Source of the DNA: an uncultured Pirellulaceae bacterium
GTDB lineage: Bacteria > Planctomycetota > Planctomycetia > Pirellulales > Pirellulaceae
Assembly: GCA_905480235.1 (NCBI GenBank)
Contig: CAJQPP010000012.1
Coordinates: 1-51,574, forward strand
Length of the DNA stretch: 51,574 bases
Direction of reading: 5' to 3'
In this document: piece after piece, positions 27,990 to 36,552 of the stretch
How positions within the stretch are numbered: position 1 is the first letter of the stretch
How the letters are laid out: each line of letters begins with the position of its first letter
Notes under the pieces: model-generated
The model's input: the letters and a program-made list of their open reading frames with translations, nothing else
Told to the model about the DNA's origin: nothing
Database searches by the model: none
Translations under genes and position numbers: made by a program

Positions 27990-28946
27990 CTAAAAGTGGC
28001 CTTCCATTTTTTGTTTCTCCATGCTTCCTTCTTCGTCGTTATCGATGGCTCGTCCCTGACGCTCGGAAGTGGTCGCCAATAACATTTCCTGAATGATTTC
28101 AGGTAATGTTGTCGCGGGAGATTCCACGGCACCTGTCAGCGGATAGCAACCCAATGTGCGAAAGCGGATCGTTTTCATCTCAGGTTCTTCACCCGGTTCC
28201 AGTCGCAGACGGTCATCATCGACCATCACGAGAATGCCGTTACGTTCGACCACCGGTCGCTTGGCCGCATAGTACAAGGGCACAATCGGAATTTGCTCGA
28301 GGTGAATGTATTGCCAAATATCTAATTCGGTCCAATTACTTAAAGGAAAAACGCGAATACTCTCCCCTTTGTTGACCCGAGTGTTGTACATGTTCCACAA
28401 CTCGGGACGTTGATTCTTGGGATCCCAACGATGGTTGCGATCACGAAAAGAAAACACCCTCTCTTTCGCTCGCGATTTTTCTTCATCGCGCCGGGCTCCA
28501 CCGAACGCAGCATCGAACTCATGATGATCCAGAGCCTGTTTTAAGGCATCAGTTTTCATCACGCTGACATGCTTTGTACTATCATCTGGCGGGTACAGTT
28601 CGAATTTGAGGCCCTCCTGATTGACATGCGTCAGCACATCAAGGCCGAGCTCATTCTTGGCATAAGACTCGCGGAACTCATACATTTCACGAAACTTCCA
28701 TGTCGTATCGACGTGCAATAACGGAAAGGGAGGTTTCGCGGGATAGAAAGCTTTCATCGCCAGATGGACCATGACCGACGAATCCTTGCCAACCGAGTAG
28801 AGCATGACAGGATTACGAAACTCAGCGACGACCTCGCGGATGATATGAATGCTCTCCGCTTCCAACATCTTCAAGTGAGTGAGTCGGTAACGGTTCAAAT
28901 GCGAAGCGGTCTCGCTCGTACCAGGTTCGGGGGTAAGATCGGCCAT
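27990..28946 (-). CDS. cysD: Sulfate adenylyltransferase subunit 2
   Basis: A 318-residue ATP-sulfurylase small subunit of the PP-loop family. The pyrophosphate-binding SVGKDSSVM lies at 51-59, with [19 protein letters not shown] at about 76-94, [16 protein letters not shown] near 150 and the C-terminal [13 protein letters not shown]. It adenylates sulfate, driven by GTP hydrolysis on CysN. It is the first gene of the minus-strand operon cysD-cysNC-hydrolase. A candidate promoter lies about 50 bp upstream. Length and motif order are normal for the family. Confidence 0.95.
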   Translation of the reverse strand: MADLTPEPGTSETASHLNRYRLTHLKMLEAESIHIIREVVAEFRNPVMLYSVGKDSSVMVHLAMKAFYPAKPPFPLLHVDTTWKFREMYEFRESYAKNELGLDVLTHVNQEGLKFELYPPDDSTKHVSVMKTDALKQALDHHEFDAAFGGARRDEEKSRAKERVFSFRDRNHRWDPKNQRPELWNMYNTRVNKGESIRVFPLSNWTELDIWQYIHLEQIPIVPLYYAAKRPVVERNGILVMVDDDRLRLEPGEEPEMKTIRFRTLGCYPLTGAVESPATTLPEIIQEMLLATTSERQGRAIDNDEEGSMEKQKMEGHF

Positions 28947-28996
28947 TGATTATCTGTTGCATATTAAGGGCGCAATTCGGTCTGTTGTGAATTTCC

Positions 28997-29025
28997 AATA
29001 TAGTTGGAGTGCCTTTGTTCAACAA
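28997..29025 (-). promoter_or_regulatory. Candidate promoter of the cysD operon
   Basis: Read on the minus strand, TTGTTG (29025-29020) and TATATT (29002-28997) are separated by exactly 17 bp and lie about 50 bp before the cysD ATG. The -10 box matches five of six consensus positions; the -35 box is weak. The -10 lies within a small CCAA...TTGG inverted repeat, which might be an operator. Confidence 0.35.
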
Positions 29026-29268
29026 CGCAATACACCGCATAAAAGACTGACTGACACTGCCTAAACAACGCGAACCAGCTAAGGCACCCAAGCCCGCACA
29101 ACTCGCGGTGTTCGGGTCTTTAACTTCCGCTATCTATTTTCAAAATGCCCGAGCAATCAGACGGCAACCAGTACCTTCCTTGCTCCCATTAGGTTGCTAC
29201 AACCCTTCGATTCGTCACAACCCCTACGCTGCATCAGCTGCAAGTGTTCGTTTTATCCTGCATAGCTA

Positions 29269-29287
29269 GGTGGCGACAATCGCCACC
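29269..29287. terminator. Hairpin after the VWA gene, weak terminator candidate
   Basis: GGTGGCGA and TCGCCACC form a perfect 8-bp GC-rich stem with a 3-nt CAA loop, 46 bp beyond the stop of the minus-strand VWA gene. There is no T-run on either strand, so intrinsic termination is uncertain. Confidence 0.3.
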
Positions 29288-29332
29288 CGCATGAGATTTC
29301 GAATCACCCCTTAAGGGTGTGAAACGCAAAAT

Positions 29333-30499
29333 TCAACGACCCAGCAGATCAAAAGCCTGCAGAACTTTTTCCCGATGCTTACTACCGAATACGAGTACGA
29401 TTAGTTGCGACATGATTTCGCGTTCATTTCTTGTTAACCATGCCTCGCCGCCACCCATTTGAGCAATCTCCACAAAGGCCGACAGACGCTCCTCGGAGTG
29501 ACAGGTAACGGTACTAACAATCCCTTTTTGCTTTCGACGAAAATCACTAGCTAGTCTTAGGCAATAATCTTCATCGCCGGCATGTGGTGGTGCATCGCCG
29601 AATAACAGAATGACCTTTCGCGCTTTTGGTCGATATTGGTTTTGCAATGTCGCCCATTCGAGTCCTGCGTTTACGGCTTCCGGATTATCGCCACCGCCCC
29701 CCGCGGACACGTCCGCAAGGAAATCAATGATATCTCCTAAGTTATCGGTTAGAGGCAGACCCTTGACGACATACTTGGCTCCGACATCTCGATAGGTACA
29801 AACACTGATTCGAGTTTTTTCGACAATTCGAAACAACACCGTTCCCATACGTTCGATCTTGTCTTTAACCTGTTGAATCTCACCTTCCATGCTGCCCGTG
29901 CTGTCAAAAACGATGACGATCTCGAGGCCATTTTGATTCAGTTGCGAAATCAATTTTTCAAATTCCTCTCCGCCAGGATCTTGCGGTTCCTGTAGGTTAA
30001 TCAAAGCTGGTAAATCGATTGAACCTTGTGCGCCGCCTCCCGGATTCAACACGGCTTCGTTCATTGCTCGCCGCGAGGAGAGAGCCGAACTGGAGTTCGA
30101 TAGCATCTGCTCAGAAAACAGATCCACAGAGGTGTCATCACTATTCAATTGTGGAGTTTCTAATTGCAGGGTCGACTCCACTGAATCTTCGAGGTTGACC
30201 CGATTCATGGTGCCAATATTTACTTCGTCCCCTTCACTCAAATCATCGCCCGAGAAATATTGGTACGGTATAAGAAAGAGCACGCCTACCAACAACACAT
30301 GTAAAAACACTGCCCCCAAAATAGAGAACCAACGCTCCATCCACATGCTGGGGGGTATTAACTCACCATCCAGCCTGCCACTGTCGGCAGCCTTGGGAAG
30401 AATGATGGTGGCTTTGCAATGCGGGCATTTCCCGCGAGTACCCAGTTGTTCGGCAGTGATGGTAAAGCCATCACCACAAGAGGTACACAATAATTTCAT
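29333..30499 (-). CDS. Zinc-ribbon, membrane-anchored von Willebrand factor A protein
   Basis: A 388-residue protein. An N-terminal zinc ribbon has cysteine pairs at 5/8 and 25/28, followed by a single membrane helix (about 57-78) and a low-complexity acidic/serine-rich stretch (about 82-180). A VWA domain (about 192-380) carries the MIDAS motif DSTGS at 199-203, a CTYRDVG segment and the LFGDAPPHAGDE region. The ribbon would be cytoplasmic and the VWA domain periplasmic. Proteins of this layout are common in planctomycetes and their function is unknown, presumably metal-dependent protein binding. It stands alone; the nearest gene on the same strand starts about 200 bp upstream. Confidence 0.82.
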   Translation of the reverse strand: MKLLCTSCGDGFTITAEQLGTRGKCPHCKATIILPKAADSGRLDGELIPPSMWMERWFSILGAVFLHVLLVGVLFLIPYQYFSGDDLSEGDEVNIGTMNRVNLEDSVESTLQLETPQLNSDDTSVDLFSEQMLSNSSSALSSRRAMNEAVLNPGGGAQGSIDLPALINLQEPQDPGGEEFEKLISQLNQNGLEIVIVFDSTGSMEGEIQQVKDKIERMGTVLFRIVEKTRISVCTYRDVGAKYVVKGLPLTDNLGDIIDFLADVSAGGGGDNPEAVNAGLEWATLQNQYRPKARKVILLFGDAPPHAGDEDYCLRLASDFRRKQKGIVSTVTCHSEERLSAFVEIAQMGGGEAWLTRNEREIMSQLIVLVFGSKHREKVLQAFDLLGR

Positions 30500-30697
30500 A
30501 GCAGCGCCAAACTGAGCCGAGTTTTAATTTACAAAGAGATTATTGAGCTCGGCTGAATTGGGACAAGGTGTCAAAAGCCATTGAGCAACCCGACTTGGCA
30601 AGCGAGAGGAAAATCACGTTGACCCCGGGCACTGCAAAAGCGACCTAGGAATCCACCGCTTTGAAATTCAAGATCGAGCCACTCCCTAGGGAGACAT

Positions 30698-31684
30698 TTA
30701 CTTTTGCTCAGCGTTATTCGTCACCGCCACTCGATCGTTCGCCGTCTGCTCAAAGACATCGAATTCGGCCCAAACAGGCAAATGATCAGAAACAGATTGA
30801 GCCTGCTCGAGCGTCAGATTGAACAGCTTCATGAAATCAAAAACACCAGCCTCTCCGGTGAACTCACTGGTTGCCAACGGGTCCAGCATGAAGTTGTCGA
30901 ATTGGTTCGTAGAAGAAGTGTTGGTGGGCATGTCGGTGTTGACCGCCTGCAGTCCACTGTTGGCGGCCAGTTCGTTTAACTCGTAGCCACCGATTCCAAA
31001 ATCACCGGCTAATATGACATCATCTTCAGCACGCCCGTCATTGCGTACGGCTCGAAAGATCTGCCCTAGTTGGCGCATTTCGTTTTCCGGACTATTGGGA
31101 TCCAAATGAACGTTAACCAATGTAAATGTGAATGCACCGTTGTCCGCCCGCGTTCGAAACCATGCGACCAGTGGGTCACGCTGTAGTACATCATCGGGAT
31201 CGTTAATATTGTAGTACTGCCCCGAATCAAGCTCGACAACGGAGGCGTCAAAGAGAATCACAGACTGCTGCTCGGACGCCAAGCCGACCGGGTTTGTGCC
31301 ACGCACCATCTCAAACTTTCGCCCTGTCGCATTGAGATTTTTCACGAAGCGTTTGATGGCAAAAGGATCAGCCGCGTCAAACTCTTGAATGGCGACGACG
31401 TCAAAATGCCGAATAATTTCGGAGATGATCGCGACATTGCGGGGGTCCTTGGTTTTGGCATCATTCAGACCATTGGCATTGAAAGAACCGATTCGAATGA
31501 CATGCTCAGCCGGGCTTCGCCAAGGCGCATTTTGCGGCACGGCCCCGCCACCCAGTTCGCTGATTTGATGGCCCAGGAGTCGAAAGAAGTCGTTGGTACT
31601 CCGGATCTTATCCATGTTGACCAGCATCCAGCCACCAAAGACAAGAAATCCAATAGATCCCAAAATAAACAATAATCTGCGCAT
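30698..31684 (-). CDS. Membrane-anchored endonuclease/exonuclease/phosphatase family protein
   Basis: A 328-residue protein. A hydrophobic N-terminal segment (about 4-23) acts as signal or anchor. The catalytic domain has IRIGSFNANGLND near 68-80, the metal ligand in VVAIQEFDA near 115, VNVHLDPNSPENEMRQ near 210, the asparagine/aspartate motif altered to ILAGDFGIGG near 240 and the terminal SDHLPVWAEF near 308. The usual GDFN triplet reads GDFG, so the asparagine normally expected there is missing, which may affect activity. The substrate could be extracellular nucleic acid or phospho-compounds. It is encoded 168 bp after the polytopic membrane protein gene. Confidence 0.82.
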   Translation of the reverse strand: MRRLLFILGSIGFLVFGGWMLVNMDKIRSTNDFFRLLGHQISELGGGAVPQNAPWRSPAEHVIRIGSFNANGLNDAKTKDPRNVAIISEIIRHFDVVAIQEFDAADPFAIKRFVKNLNATGRKFEMVRGTNPVGLASEQQSVILFDASVVELDSGQYYNINDPDDVLQRDPLVAWFRTRADNGAFTFTLVNVHLDPNSPENEMRQLGQIFRAVRNDGRAEDDVILAGDFGIGGYELNELAANSGLQAVNTDMPTNTSSTNQFDNFMLDPLATSEFTGEAGVFDFMKLFNLTLEQAQSVSDHLPVWAEFDVFEQTANDRVAVTNNAEQK

Positions 31685-31852
31685 GAAATACCCAAGACGC
31701 TTGGCGATCGGAGCGATAGAAAAACGGGGCCTAGTTTTGAATTCGGCAAATGGACGGCCCCGAGTTTGCCCGGCTTCAGAATCGAGGGTTAAGCGGGTGT
31801 TATCGCCAAATAACAGCTGAACTTTGCCCCAAGAGCATATCGCTGATGCTCG

Positions 31853-33361
31853 CTAACCCGCATCAGCCGAATAATCGGCATCGTCGGAAGCCGCCGCATC
31901 ATTCCGGGGCTTCTCTTTTAGGACATCCACAGCGGTTTGGTGATCCAAATTGGGACGGAAGACGATCATCAAAACCAACGGCATGAACCAAGCAATGTAC
32001 AAGCCTCCCCCATCACCATGCCAAAACTGGACGGCGATCATCGCAGCAGCCGTCAAGCTGATAAGCGTCCCCAGATCTTTGCGAATAGGCCAAAACGCAT
32101 AAGAGATACAAAGTACGAAATAGCCCACCAGCATCGGCAAACGGAACCAGCCCTCCCAGTTCAGTGCCCAAATACCACCCAAGCCTTCGCTACGCGGCCA
32201 TATGAATCCAAAGATGGATTTTAGCTGTGCGAGAAAGCCACTCACGTCCGCCGAGGTGAGAACCAAACTGGAGACAACCAAGGCGATGGCTAGAACAACC
32301 CCCAACACAAATTGGTTACGACCACGATTCCAATAGTAGCTTATCCAAAGGGGTAAAAGAAAAAGGGGATAATAGCAAACACCGGCCGCAGCCCCGATCA
32401 GCACACCTGCGGCGAAGGGCCGGTTATAGCAAGCGATCGCCCAAACTAATAACGCTCCCGGCAACAGGTGCATCGAATCACCTGCGAACTGAGCCGTATA
32501 GGGCAGCATGAGGAAGACCGTTGCCATGGCGACCCCCATTTGAAAATTACCAAAGTGCGCGTACCCGACATAAATCAATCCCAAGACAATAGAGATCTGA
32601 GAGAGGATTGCCATAAATCGGGCCACCTCAATCAACTCAAATTCTCTTGGCATCTGGCTCGCCGAATCATCCGCCCCTCCTCCTTTTGATTTATCGACAA
32701 AGGTTTGGATCGAGGGAATAACGTGTAACAAAGGATAGCCAGGACCATACTTTTGCAACTGTTCCGCCGCTTCTTCGGAATTTCGCTTGACCAGATTCAT
32801 CGCGCCTTCAGGGCCCGCCAAGTTTGCTGGCTCACTCAACGAGACGTTAGCGAACAGAAAAATCGCTAGGCTACATGTCAGGAAGACCAAACCTCCCAAC
32901 TTCAGATTGGGCTCCAACATCGGCTTGCGAACCAGCAACTGGTCGTTCAACAACCTGATTAGCCATACAAACTGGATCGCGAATAACCAGACAAAGCCGT
33001 ATCGCTGCAGCTCTTGCCACATCGTCAATGGTTCAGTCAATTCCATCTCTGGCTCAGACGAAATAGTGTCAGCAGGCTCGAGTCGAGATTCGCTGGCAGC
33101 ACCTGAATTCTCTTCCATGGACTGCTCATTTTGGTTGGCTTCCACAGCCACCCTCGTCGAGCGTTCCATGGTTTGTTGCTGCAACGTACCGTAATGCACC
33201 ATCAGCAATCCGGGAGCCAACAAGATGATCAGAATCAGGTCAAAGTTTCGAAAGCTCCAAAAACGATTGAACTTGAAAAAAAGCGCAAGCATTAGCAACG
33301 AAGACAAATAAGCCCACGTCGATGGTTCAATCGGTTTGAATCCAAACGGAAAGTAACCCAT
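31853..33361 (-). CDS. Polytopic membrane protein, unknown function
   Basis: A 502-residue membrane protein with about ten or more hydrophobic segments, beginning MGYFPFGFKPIEPSTWAYL. The frame extends 23 codons further to a TTG at 33430, but the ATG gives a natural membrane-protein N-terminus. A hydrophilic section at about 70-110 (EANQNEQSMEENSG...SEPEMELTEP) and another at about 195-235 break the membrane regions. The later half (GPGYPLLHVIPSIQTF, LLPGALLVWAIACYNRPFAAGVLIGAAAG, LPLWISYYW) loosely resembles GT-C-type or DUF2029-like mannosyltransferases, but I see no catalytic aspartate motif I can trust. The C-terminus is short and acidic. Function not assigned. Confidence 0.75.
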   Translation of the reverse strand: MGYFPFGFKPIEPSTWAYLSSLLMLALFFKFNRFWSFRNFDLILIILLAPGLLMVHYGTLQQQTMERSTRVAVEANQNEQSMEENSGAASESRLEPADTISSEPEMELTEPLTMWQELQRYGFVWLFAIQFVWLIRLLNDQLLVRKPMLEPNLKLGGLVFLTCSLAIFLFANVSLSEPANLAGPEGAMNLVKRNSEEAAEQLQKYGPGYPLLHVIPSIQTFVDKSKGGGADDSASQMPREFELIEVARFMAILSQISIVLGLIYVGYAHFGNFQMGVAMATVFLMLPYTAQFAGDSMHLLPGALLVWAIACYNRPFAAGVLIGAAAGVCYYPLFLLPLWISYYWNRGRNQFVLGVVLAIALVVSSLVLTSADVSGFLAQLKSIFGFIWPRSEGLGGIWALNWEGWFRLPMLVGYFVLCISYAFWPIRKDLGTLISLTAAAMIAVQFWHGDGGGLYIAWFMPLVLMIVFRPNLDHQTAVDVLKEKPRNDAAASDDADYSADAG

Positions 33362-33776
33362 ATACTCGCGTCGAAAGACAATTGTTTTTTTGCCGACAAA
33401 GCCGGTCTTGAATACGTGGCCACGAGGCAACGCATCATTAAATCAAGAATCCAATCAAAATATTCACCGACTCGGAGCCCACACCCTTCTTTCTATCAGA
33501 AATAGGATAAGGCCCCTTAATCCGCAGCGACTTATTGTAGGCCAAATATTCAGCCCTACGAGTCACTGCTAAAAGTCCCTTGGTTTTGTGCAATTATGCG
33601 ATGAATACAACGAATTGGTGAATACCGGTTTGTAAATTCATTTTTCAGCTTGGCGATTTCCCGCAAGACAACTCAGACTTTAATAGTGATTCCAACCCCT
33701 CGTCCAACCTTGTAGATTCCCGCTGTCCCAAATTCTGTTCGGTTGTTCACCGCCAAGCCGCCAAGCTACCCTTCTT

Positions 33777-33811
33777 CACAATCTACCCAGATTCGCGCGC
33801 AGCGAATTGTG
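33777..33811. repeat. Nested inverted repeat before the antiporter operon
   Basis: Inner arms ATTCGC (33791-33796) and GCGAAT (33802-33807) surround GCGCA. Outer arms CACAAT (33777-33782) and ATTGTG (33806-33811) are also complementary. The element ends 20 bp before the candidate -35 box, a position that would suit a regulator site or a leader of a longer transcript. Confidence 0.3.
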
Positions 33812-33830
33812 ACGATCGGCTAGTTCGGCC

Positions 33831-33859
33831 TTCACCACTTTTGAGCGTCGGGCTATATT
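33831..33859 (+). promoter_or_regulatory. Candidate promoter of the Mrp-like operon
   Basis: TTCACC (33831-33836) and TATATT (33854-33859) are spaced by 17 bp, about 33 bp upstream of the mrpE ATG. An AGGA ribosome binding site (33880-33883) lies 9 nt before that ATG. Confidence 0.4.
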
Positions 33860-33892
33860 AGGCGGTTTTCAGCAACTGCAGGATGCAGAAAT

Positions 33893-34375
33893 ATGAAATA
33901 CAAGGTGACCCTCGCCATAGCATTAGTCCTCGTGTGGCTGGTTTGGTCTGGTCATTACGATAAGCCGTTTATCTTATTGCTTGGCGCGATTTCGTGCGCT
34001 TTTTCGATGTACCTATCCTGTCGCATGAAAATCGTGGACGAGGAAGGTGCACCGGCCCAACTCGGTTTGCGGCCTTTCATCAGTTATGCACCATGGTTAG
34101 CGAAAGAAATTGCCAAATCCAACTGGGATGTAACCAAGGTTATTTTGTCGCCCCAAATGCCCATGCAAAGAAACATGGTCACCGTTACGGCTCACCCAAA
34201 GACACAACTAGGGCGAGTAATCCTGGCCAACTCGATTACGCTAACTCCGGGAACCGTGTCCGTGAGCATGGAAGATGACCAAATTTTGATTCATGCGCTT
34301 TCCTTCGAAGGAGCGGCAGAGGACATCTCCGGAAATATGGATCGACGAGTTCAGGCACTGGAGCGTCGAACCTAA
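33893..34375 (+). CDS. mrpE: Mrp-type cation/proton antiporter subunit E
   Basis: A 160-residue protein of the MnhE/MrpE family: two N-terminal membrane helices (about 3-45), then a soluble part with FISYAPWLAKEIAKSNWDVTKVIL (about 62-85) and NSITLTPGTVSVSMEDDQILIHAL, the conserved core of MrpE. It is an accessory subunit of the multi-subunit secondary antiporter that exchanges Na+ or other cations for H+. It is the first gene of the operon; its stop overlaps the mrpF ATG (TAATG). Confidence 0.92.
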   Translation: MKYKVTLAIALVLVWLVWSGHYDKPFILLLGAISCAFSMYLSCRMKIVDEEGAPAQLGLRPFISYAPWLAKEIAKSNWDVTKVILSPQMPMQRNMVTVTAHPKTQLGRVILANSITLTPGTVSVSMEDDQILIHALSFEGAAEDISGNMDRRVQALERRT

Positions 34376-34647
34376 TGATTTTTCTGGTAGCCGCTATTTC
34401 GATATTGATAACCATGTGCCTTGCATTGATTCGGGCCATGTTGGGCCCGACCGTATTTGACCGGGTGCTGGCGCTCAATATGTTCGGTACCAAAACGGTG
34501 CTTTTGATCTGCGCAATCTGTTTTTTGACGGAGCGCACTGACTTTCTTGATTTAGCACTACTCTACAGCTTGATGAACTTCATCGGCATGGTCGCGTTAT
34601 TAAGATTCTCGCACTACACCGCCCTGGATAAGGAGGTGAGTCAATGA
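34375..34647 (+). CDS. mrpF: Mrp-type cation/proton antiporter subunit F
   Basis: A 90-residue protein with three membrane helices. It has the family pattern RAMLGPTVFDRVLALNMFGTK and TDFLDLALLYSLMNFIGMVALLRF. The length is normal for MrpF. It overlaps both mrpE (1 bp) and mrpG (4 bp), indicating coupled translation. Confidence 0.93.
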   Translation: MIFLVAAISILITMCLALIRAMLGPTVFDRVLALNMFGTKTVLLICAICFLTERTDFLDLALLYSLMNFIGMVALLRFSHYTALDKEVSQ

Positions 34648-34973
34648 TTTTGACCATACTGACTGTTGTTAGTTGGGTACTAATCCTTTCTGGCGCTTTT
34701 TTTTCCATCATTGGCGGCATCGGCATCGTTCGCTTTCCCGAGTTCTTTTCGCGGCTGCATGGCGGCGGTATTACGGACACGATGGGAGCCGCGTTGATTG
34801 TGTTGGGTTTGATTTGTCTTTCCCCCAGTATCCTTGTCGCGATTAAGCTGATGATGATTCTGTTTTTCCTATTGGTCACGAGTCCCAGTTCCTGTCACGC
34901 ATTATCGAATTCGGCGTTGGCGCAGGGATATTGGCCTGAACTCGACAACACGGGAAAGTCCAAAAACAAATAG
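34644..34973 (+). CDS. mrpG: Mrp-type cation/proton antiporter subunit G
   Basis: A 109-residue protein with three membrane helices. It shows the MrpG motif GGIGIVRFPEFFSRLHGGGITDTMGAALIVLGL, then KLMMILFFLLVTSPSSCHALSNSA. The small hydrophilic tail is normal. It overlaps mrpF by 4 bp and is followed after 7 bp by the DUF4040 gene. Confidence 0.93.
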   Translation: MILTILTVVSWVLILSGAFFSIIGGIGIVRFPEFFSRLHGGGITDTMGAALIVLGLICLSPSILVAIKLMMILFFLLVTSPSSCHALSNSALAQGYWPELDNTGKSKNK

Positions 34974-34980
34974 TCAGCCC

Positions 34981-35544
34981 ATGATATATATCGACATCAT
35001 TATTTTGACTTTACTGGCCGTAACCGCCGTCACAGTCGCGCGGATTCGCGACCTTTGGGCTGCCGTGATGTTTACCGGCATCTACAGCTTTCTAGGAGCC
35101 AGCTGGATGTTGCTGCTGGACGCGCCGGACGTGGCTTTCACGGAAGCCGCCGTGGGGGCAGGAATTTCGACGGTATTGCTACTGGTCACGTTAGCGCTCA
35201 CCAGCAAGACGGAAAAAACTTCCGTCTCGGTACCTATCGTACCGTTGTTAGTGGTAATCGGAACGGGTGCCGCGTTGATCTATGGCACGCTGGACATGCC
35301 TCATTTTGGTGACCCCGACGCACCGGTTCATACTCACCCAAATCCAGGATTCGTGGAACGTTCTCAACCGGACATGCATGGTCTGCCCAACGTCGTCACT
35401 GCCGTATTAGCGAGCTATCGAGGATACGATACTCTGGGCGAAACAGCAGTGATTTTCACGGCCGGTATTGGCGTGCTGTTGATTTTAAGAAGAGAAAAAA
35501 CATCCACTGAAGCCGATGATTCAACCACGGAGGGAACCTCATGA
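34981..35544 (+). CDS. Stand-alone MrpA C-terminal-like subunit (DUF4040/MbhD + MbhE-like)
   Basis: A 187-residue membrane protein matching the segment that in classical MrpA is fused behind the NuoL-like domain. The DUF4040 part (about 1-80) has RDLWAAVMFTGIYSFLGASWMLLLDAPDVAFTEAAVGAG. The MbhE-like part has HFGDPDAPVHTH, LPNVVTAVLASYRGYDTLGETAVIFTAGIGVLLIL. As a separate gene it resembles membrane-bound hydrogenase and cyanobacterial-type Mrp operons, where MrpA is split. It should lie next to the large antiporter subunits and contribute to the cation or proton path. It overlaps mrpB by 4 bp. Confidence 0.88.
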   Translation: MIYIDIIILTLLAVTAVTVARIRDLWAAVMFTGIYSFLGASWMLLLDAPDVAFTEAAVGAGISTVLLLVTLALTSKTEKTSVSVPIVPLLVVIGTGAALIYGTLDMPHFGDPDAPVHTHPNPGFVERSQPDMHGLPNVVTAVLASYRGYDTLGETAVIFTAGIGVLLILRREKTSTEADDSTTEGTS

Positions 35545-36008
35545 ATTCGTTCCCGATCGTACGAATCGTCTCAAAGATCTTAATCCCCTATATTTTGCTG
35601 TTTGGCCTGTACGTTCAGTTCCATGGTGATTTCGGCCCCGGTGGCGGATTTCAAGCCGGAGTCATCCTCGCTTCTGCATTGATCCTGTACGGTCTCGTAT
35701 TTGGAATCCCTGCCGCCAAGGCGGTTGCGCCCCCTTGGATCGTTGAAAAATTCATCGCACTGGGAGTCCTTGTTTACGCAGGTACTGGTGTCGCTACGAT
35801 GCTCTTGGGAGGAAACTTCCTGGACTACGATGTTCTTGAACACCACTTCCTGACTGAAATTACCGTGGGTGGCCAAACTCTGCATATGCTGCCGAGCGGA
35901 CAACATTTGGGAATATTTTTGGTGGAAGTGGGTGTTGGTATCACCGTTACCGCTGTCATGTTAATGATCTTTTACTGCTTTGCGGGAAGGGAGACATCCA
36001 GTGAGTAA
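35541..36008 (+). CDS. mrpB: Mrp-type cation/proton antiporter subunit B
   Basis: A 155-residue protein with four membrane helices of the MnhB family. It has LIPYILLFGLYVQFHGDFGPGGGFQAGVILASALILYGLV, in which the HGhfgPGGGFQgG motif is diagnostic, and a late GQHLGIFLVEVGVGITVTAVMLMIFYCF. The length is normal. The stop overlaps the GTG start of mrpC by 8 bp. Confidence 0.93.
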   Translation: MNSFPIVRIVSKILIPYILLFGLYVQFHGDFGPGGGFQAGVILASALILYGLVFGIPAAKAVAPPWIVEKFIALGVLVYAGTGVATMLLGGNFLDYDVLEHHFLTEITVGGQTLHMLPSGQHLGIFLVEVGVGITVTAVMLMIFYCFAGRETSSE

Positions 36009-36552
36009 CGATCTGTGGCAACTCGCCATAACTACGGAACAGTTCAAAGGCTTATACAATTACTGGATCGTCATATTTTTGATGATGACTGGTTTCTTCA
36101 TCGTGATTTCTCGCAAGAACATGATCAAAACCGTTATTGGATTGAATATTTTCCAGACGTCGGTTTTCTTGCTCTACATCACGATGGGTAAGGTAAACAA
36201 CGGCACGGCTCCGATACTCGGGCCCGAAGACGCTCATCATGATGATCATTCGCACGACAAATCGCATGACGCGGAACACGCCGCTCATCCATTTTTGAAT
36301 CAGATTTCCGAGCAGACTCCAGCACAGAATGTGTCTGTGGGGAATGAACCAACTGCGCCCTTGGAAGTGCTTGCGGAGGCCGGAAACAGCGGCCTCATTT
36401 ATTCGAACCCTCTGCCCAGTGTCCTCATGCTAACTGCCATCGTAGTCGGCATTGCCACGACGGCATTAGCCTTGGCGCTGATCGTCCGTATTCGAGAAGA
36501 TTACGGAACCATTGAAGAAGACGAAATCTTGATTTTGGATCGGGAGTCGTGA
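36001..36552 (+). CDS. mrpC: Mrp-type cation/proton antiporter subunit C with histidine-rich insertion
   Basis: A NuoK-like subunit of 183 residues, clearly longer than the usual roughly 110-120. Helices 1-2 (about 20-36 and 42-62, with IGLNIFQTSVFLLYI) and helix 3 (about 139-165, PLPSVLMLTAIVVGIATTALALALI) match the family. Between them lies an extra hydrophilic loop (about 75-135) that contains seven histidines in residues 79-96, interleaved with aspartates, a pattern suggesting divalent-metal binding. The frame opens earlier (35980), but GTG 36001, overlapping the mrpB end, gives the sensible start. The conserved helix-2 family region is kept, so the subunit should be functional. Confidence 0.88.
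   Translation: MSNDLWQLAITTEQFKGLYNYWIVIFLMMTGFFIVISRKNMIKTVIGLNIFQTSVFLLYITMGKVNNGTAPILGPEDAHHDDHSHDKSHDAEHAAHPFLNQISEQTPAQNVSVGNEPTAPLEVLAEAGNSGLIYSNPLPSVLMLTAIVVGIATTALALALIVRIREDYGTIEEDEILILDRES

Larger units (their letters stand above)
28947..29332 (-). other. Intergenic region between the VWA gene and cysD
   Basis: About 386 bp on the upstream side of cysD and the downstream side of the VWA gene. It contains the candidate cysD promoter and a perfect 8-bp hairpin at 29269-29287. Open frames here are short and without family features. No RNA gene was recognised. Confidence 0.5.
33362..33892 (+). other. Divergent intergenic region with the antiporter operon promoter
   Basis: About 530 bp between the minus-strand membrane protein and the plus-strand antiporter operon. 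It contains a nested inverted repeat (33777-33811) and a good promoter candidate (33831-33859). No gene, RNA or insertion element was recognised. Confidence 0.55.
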
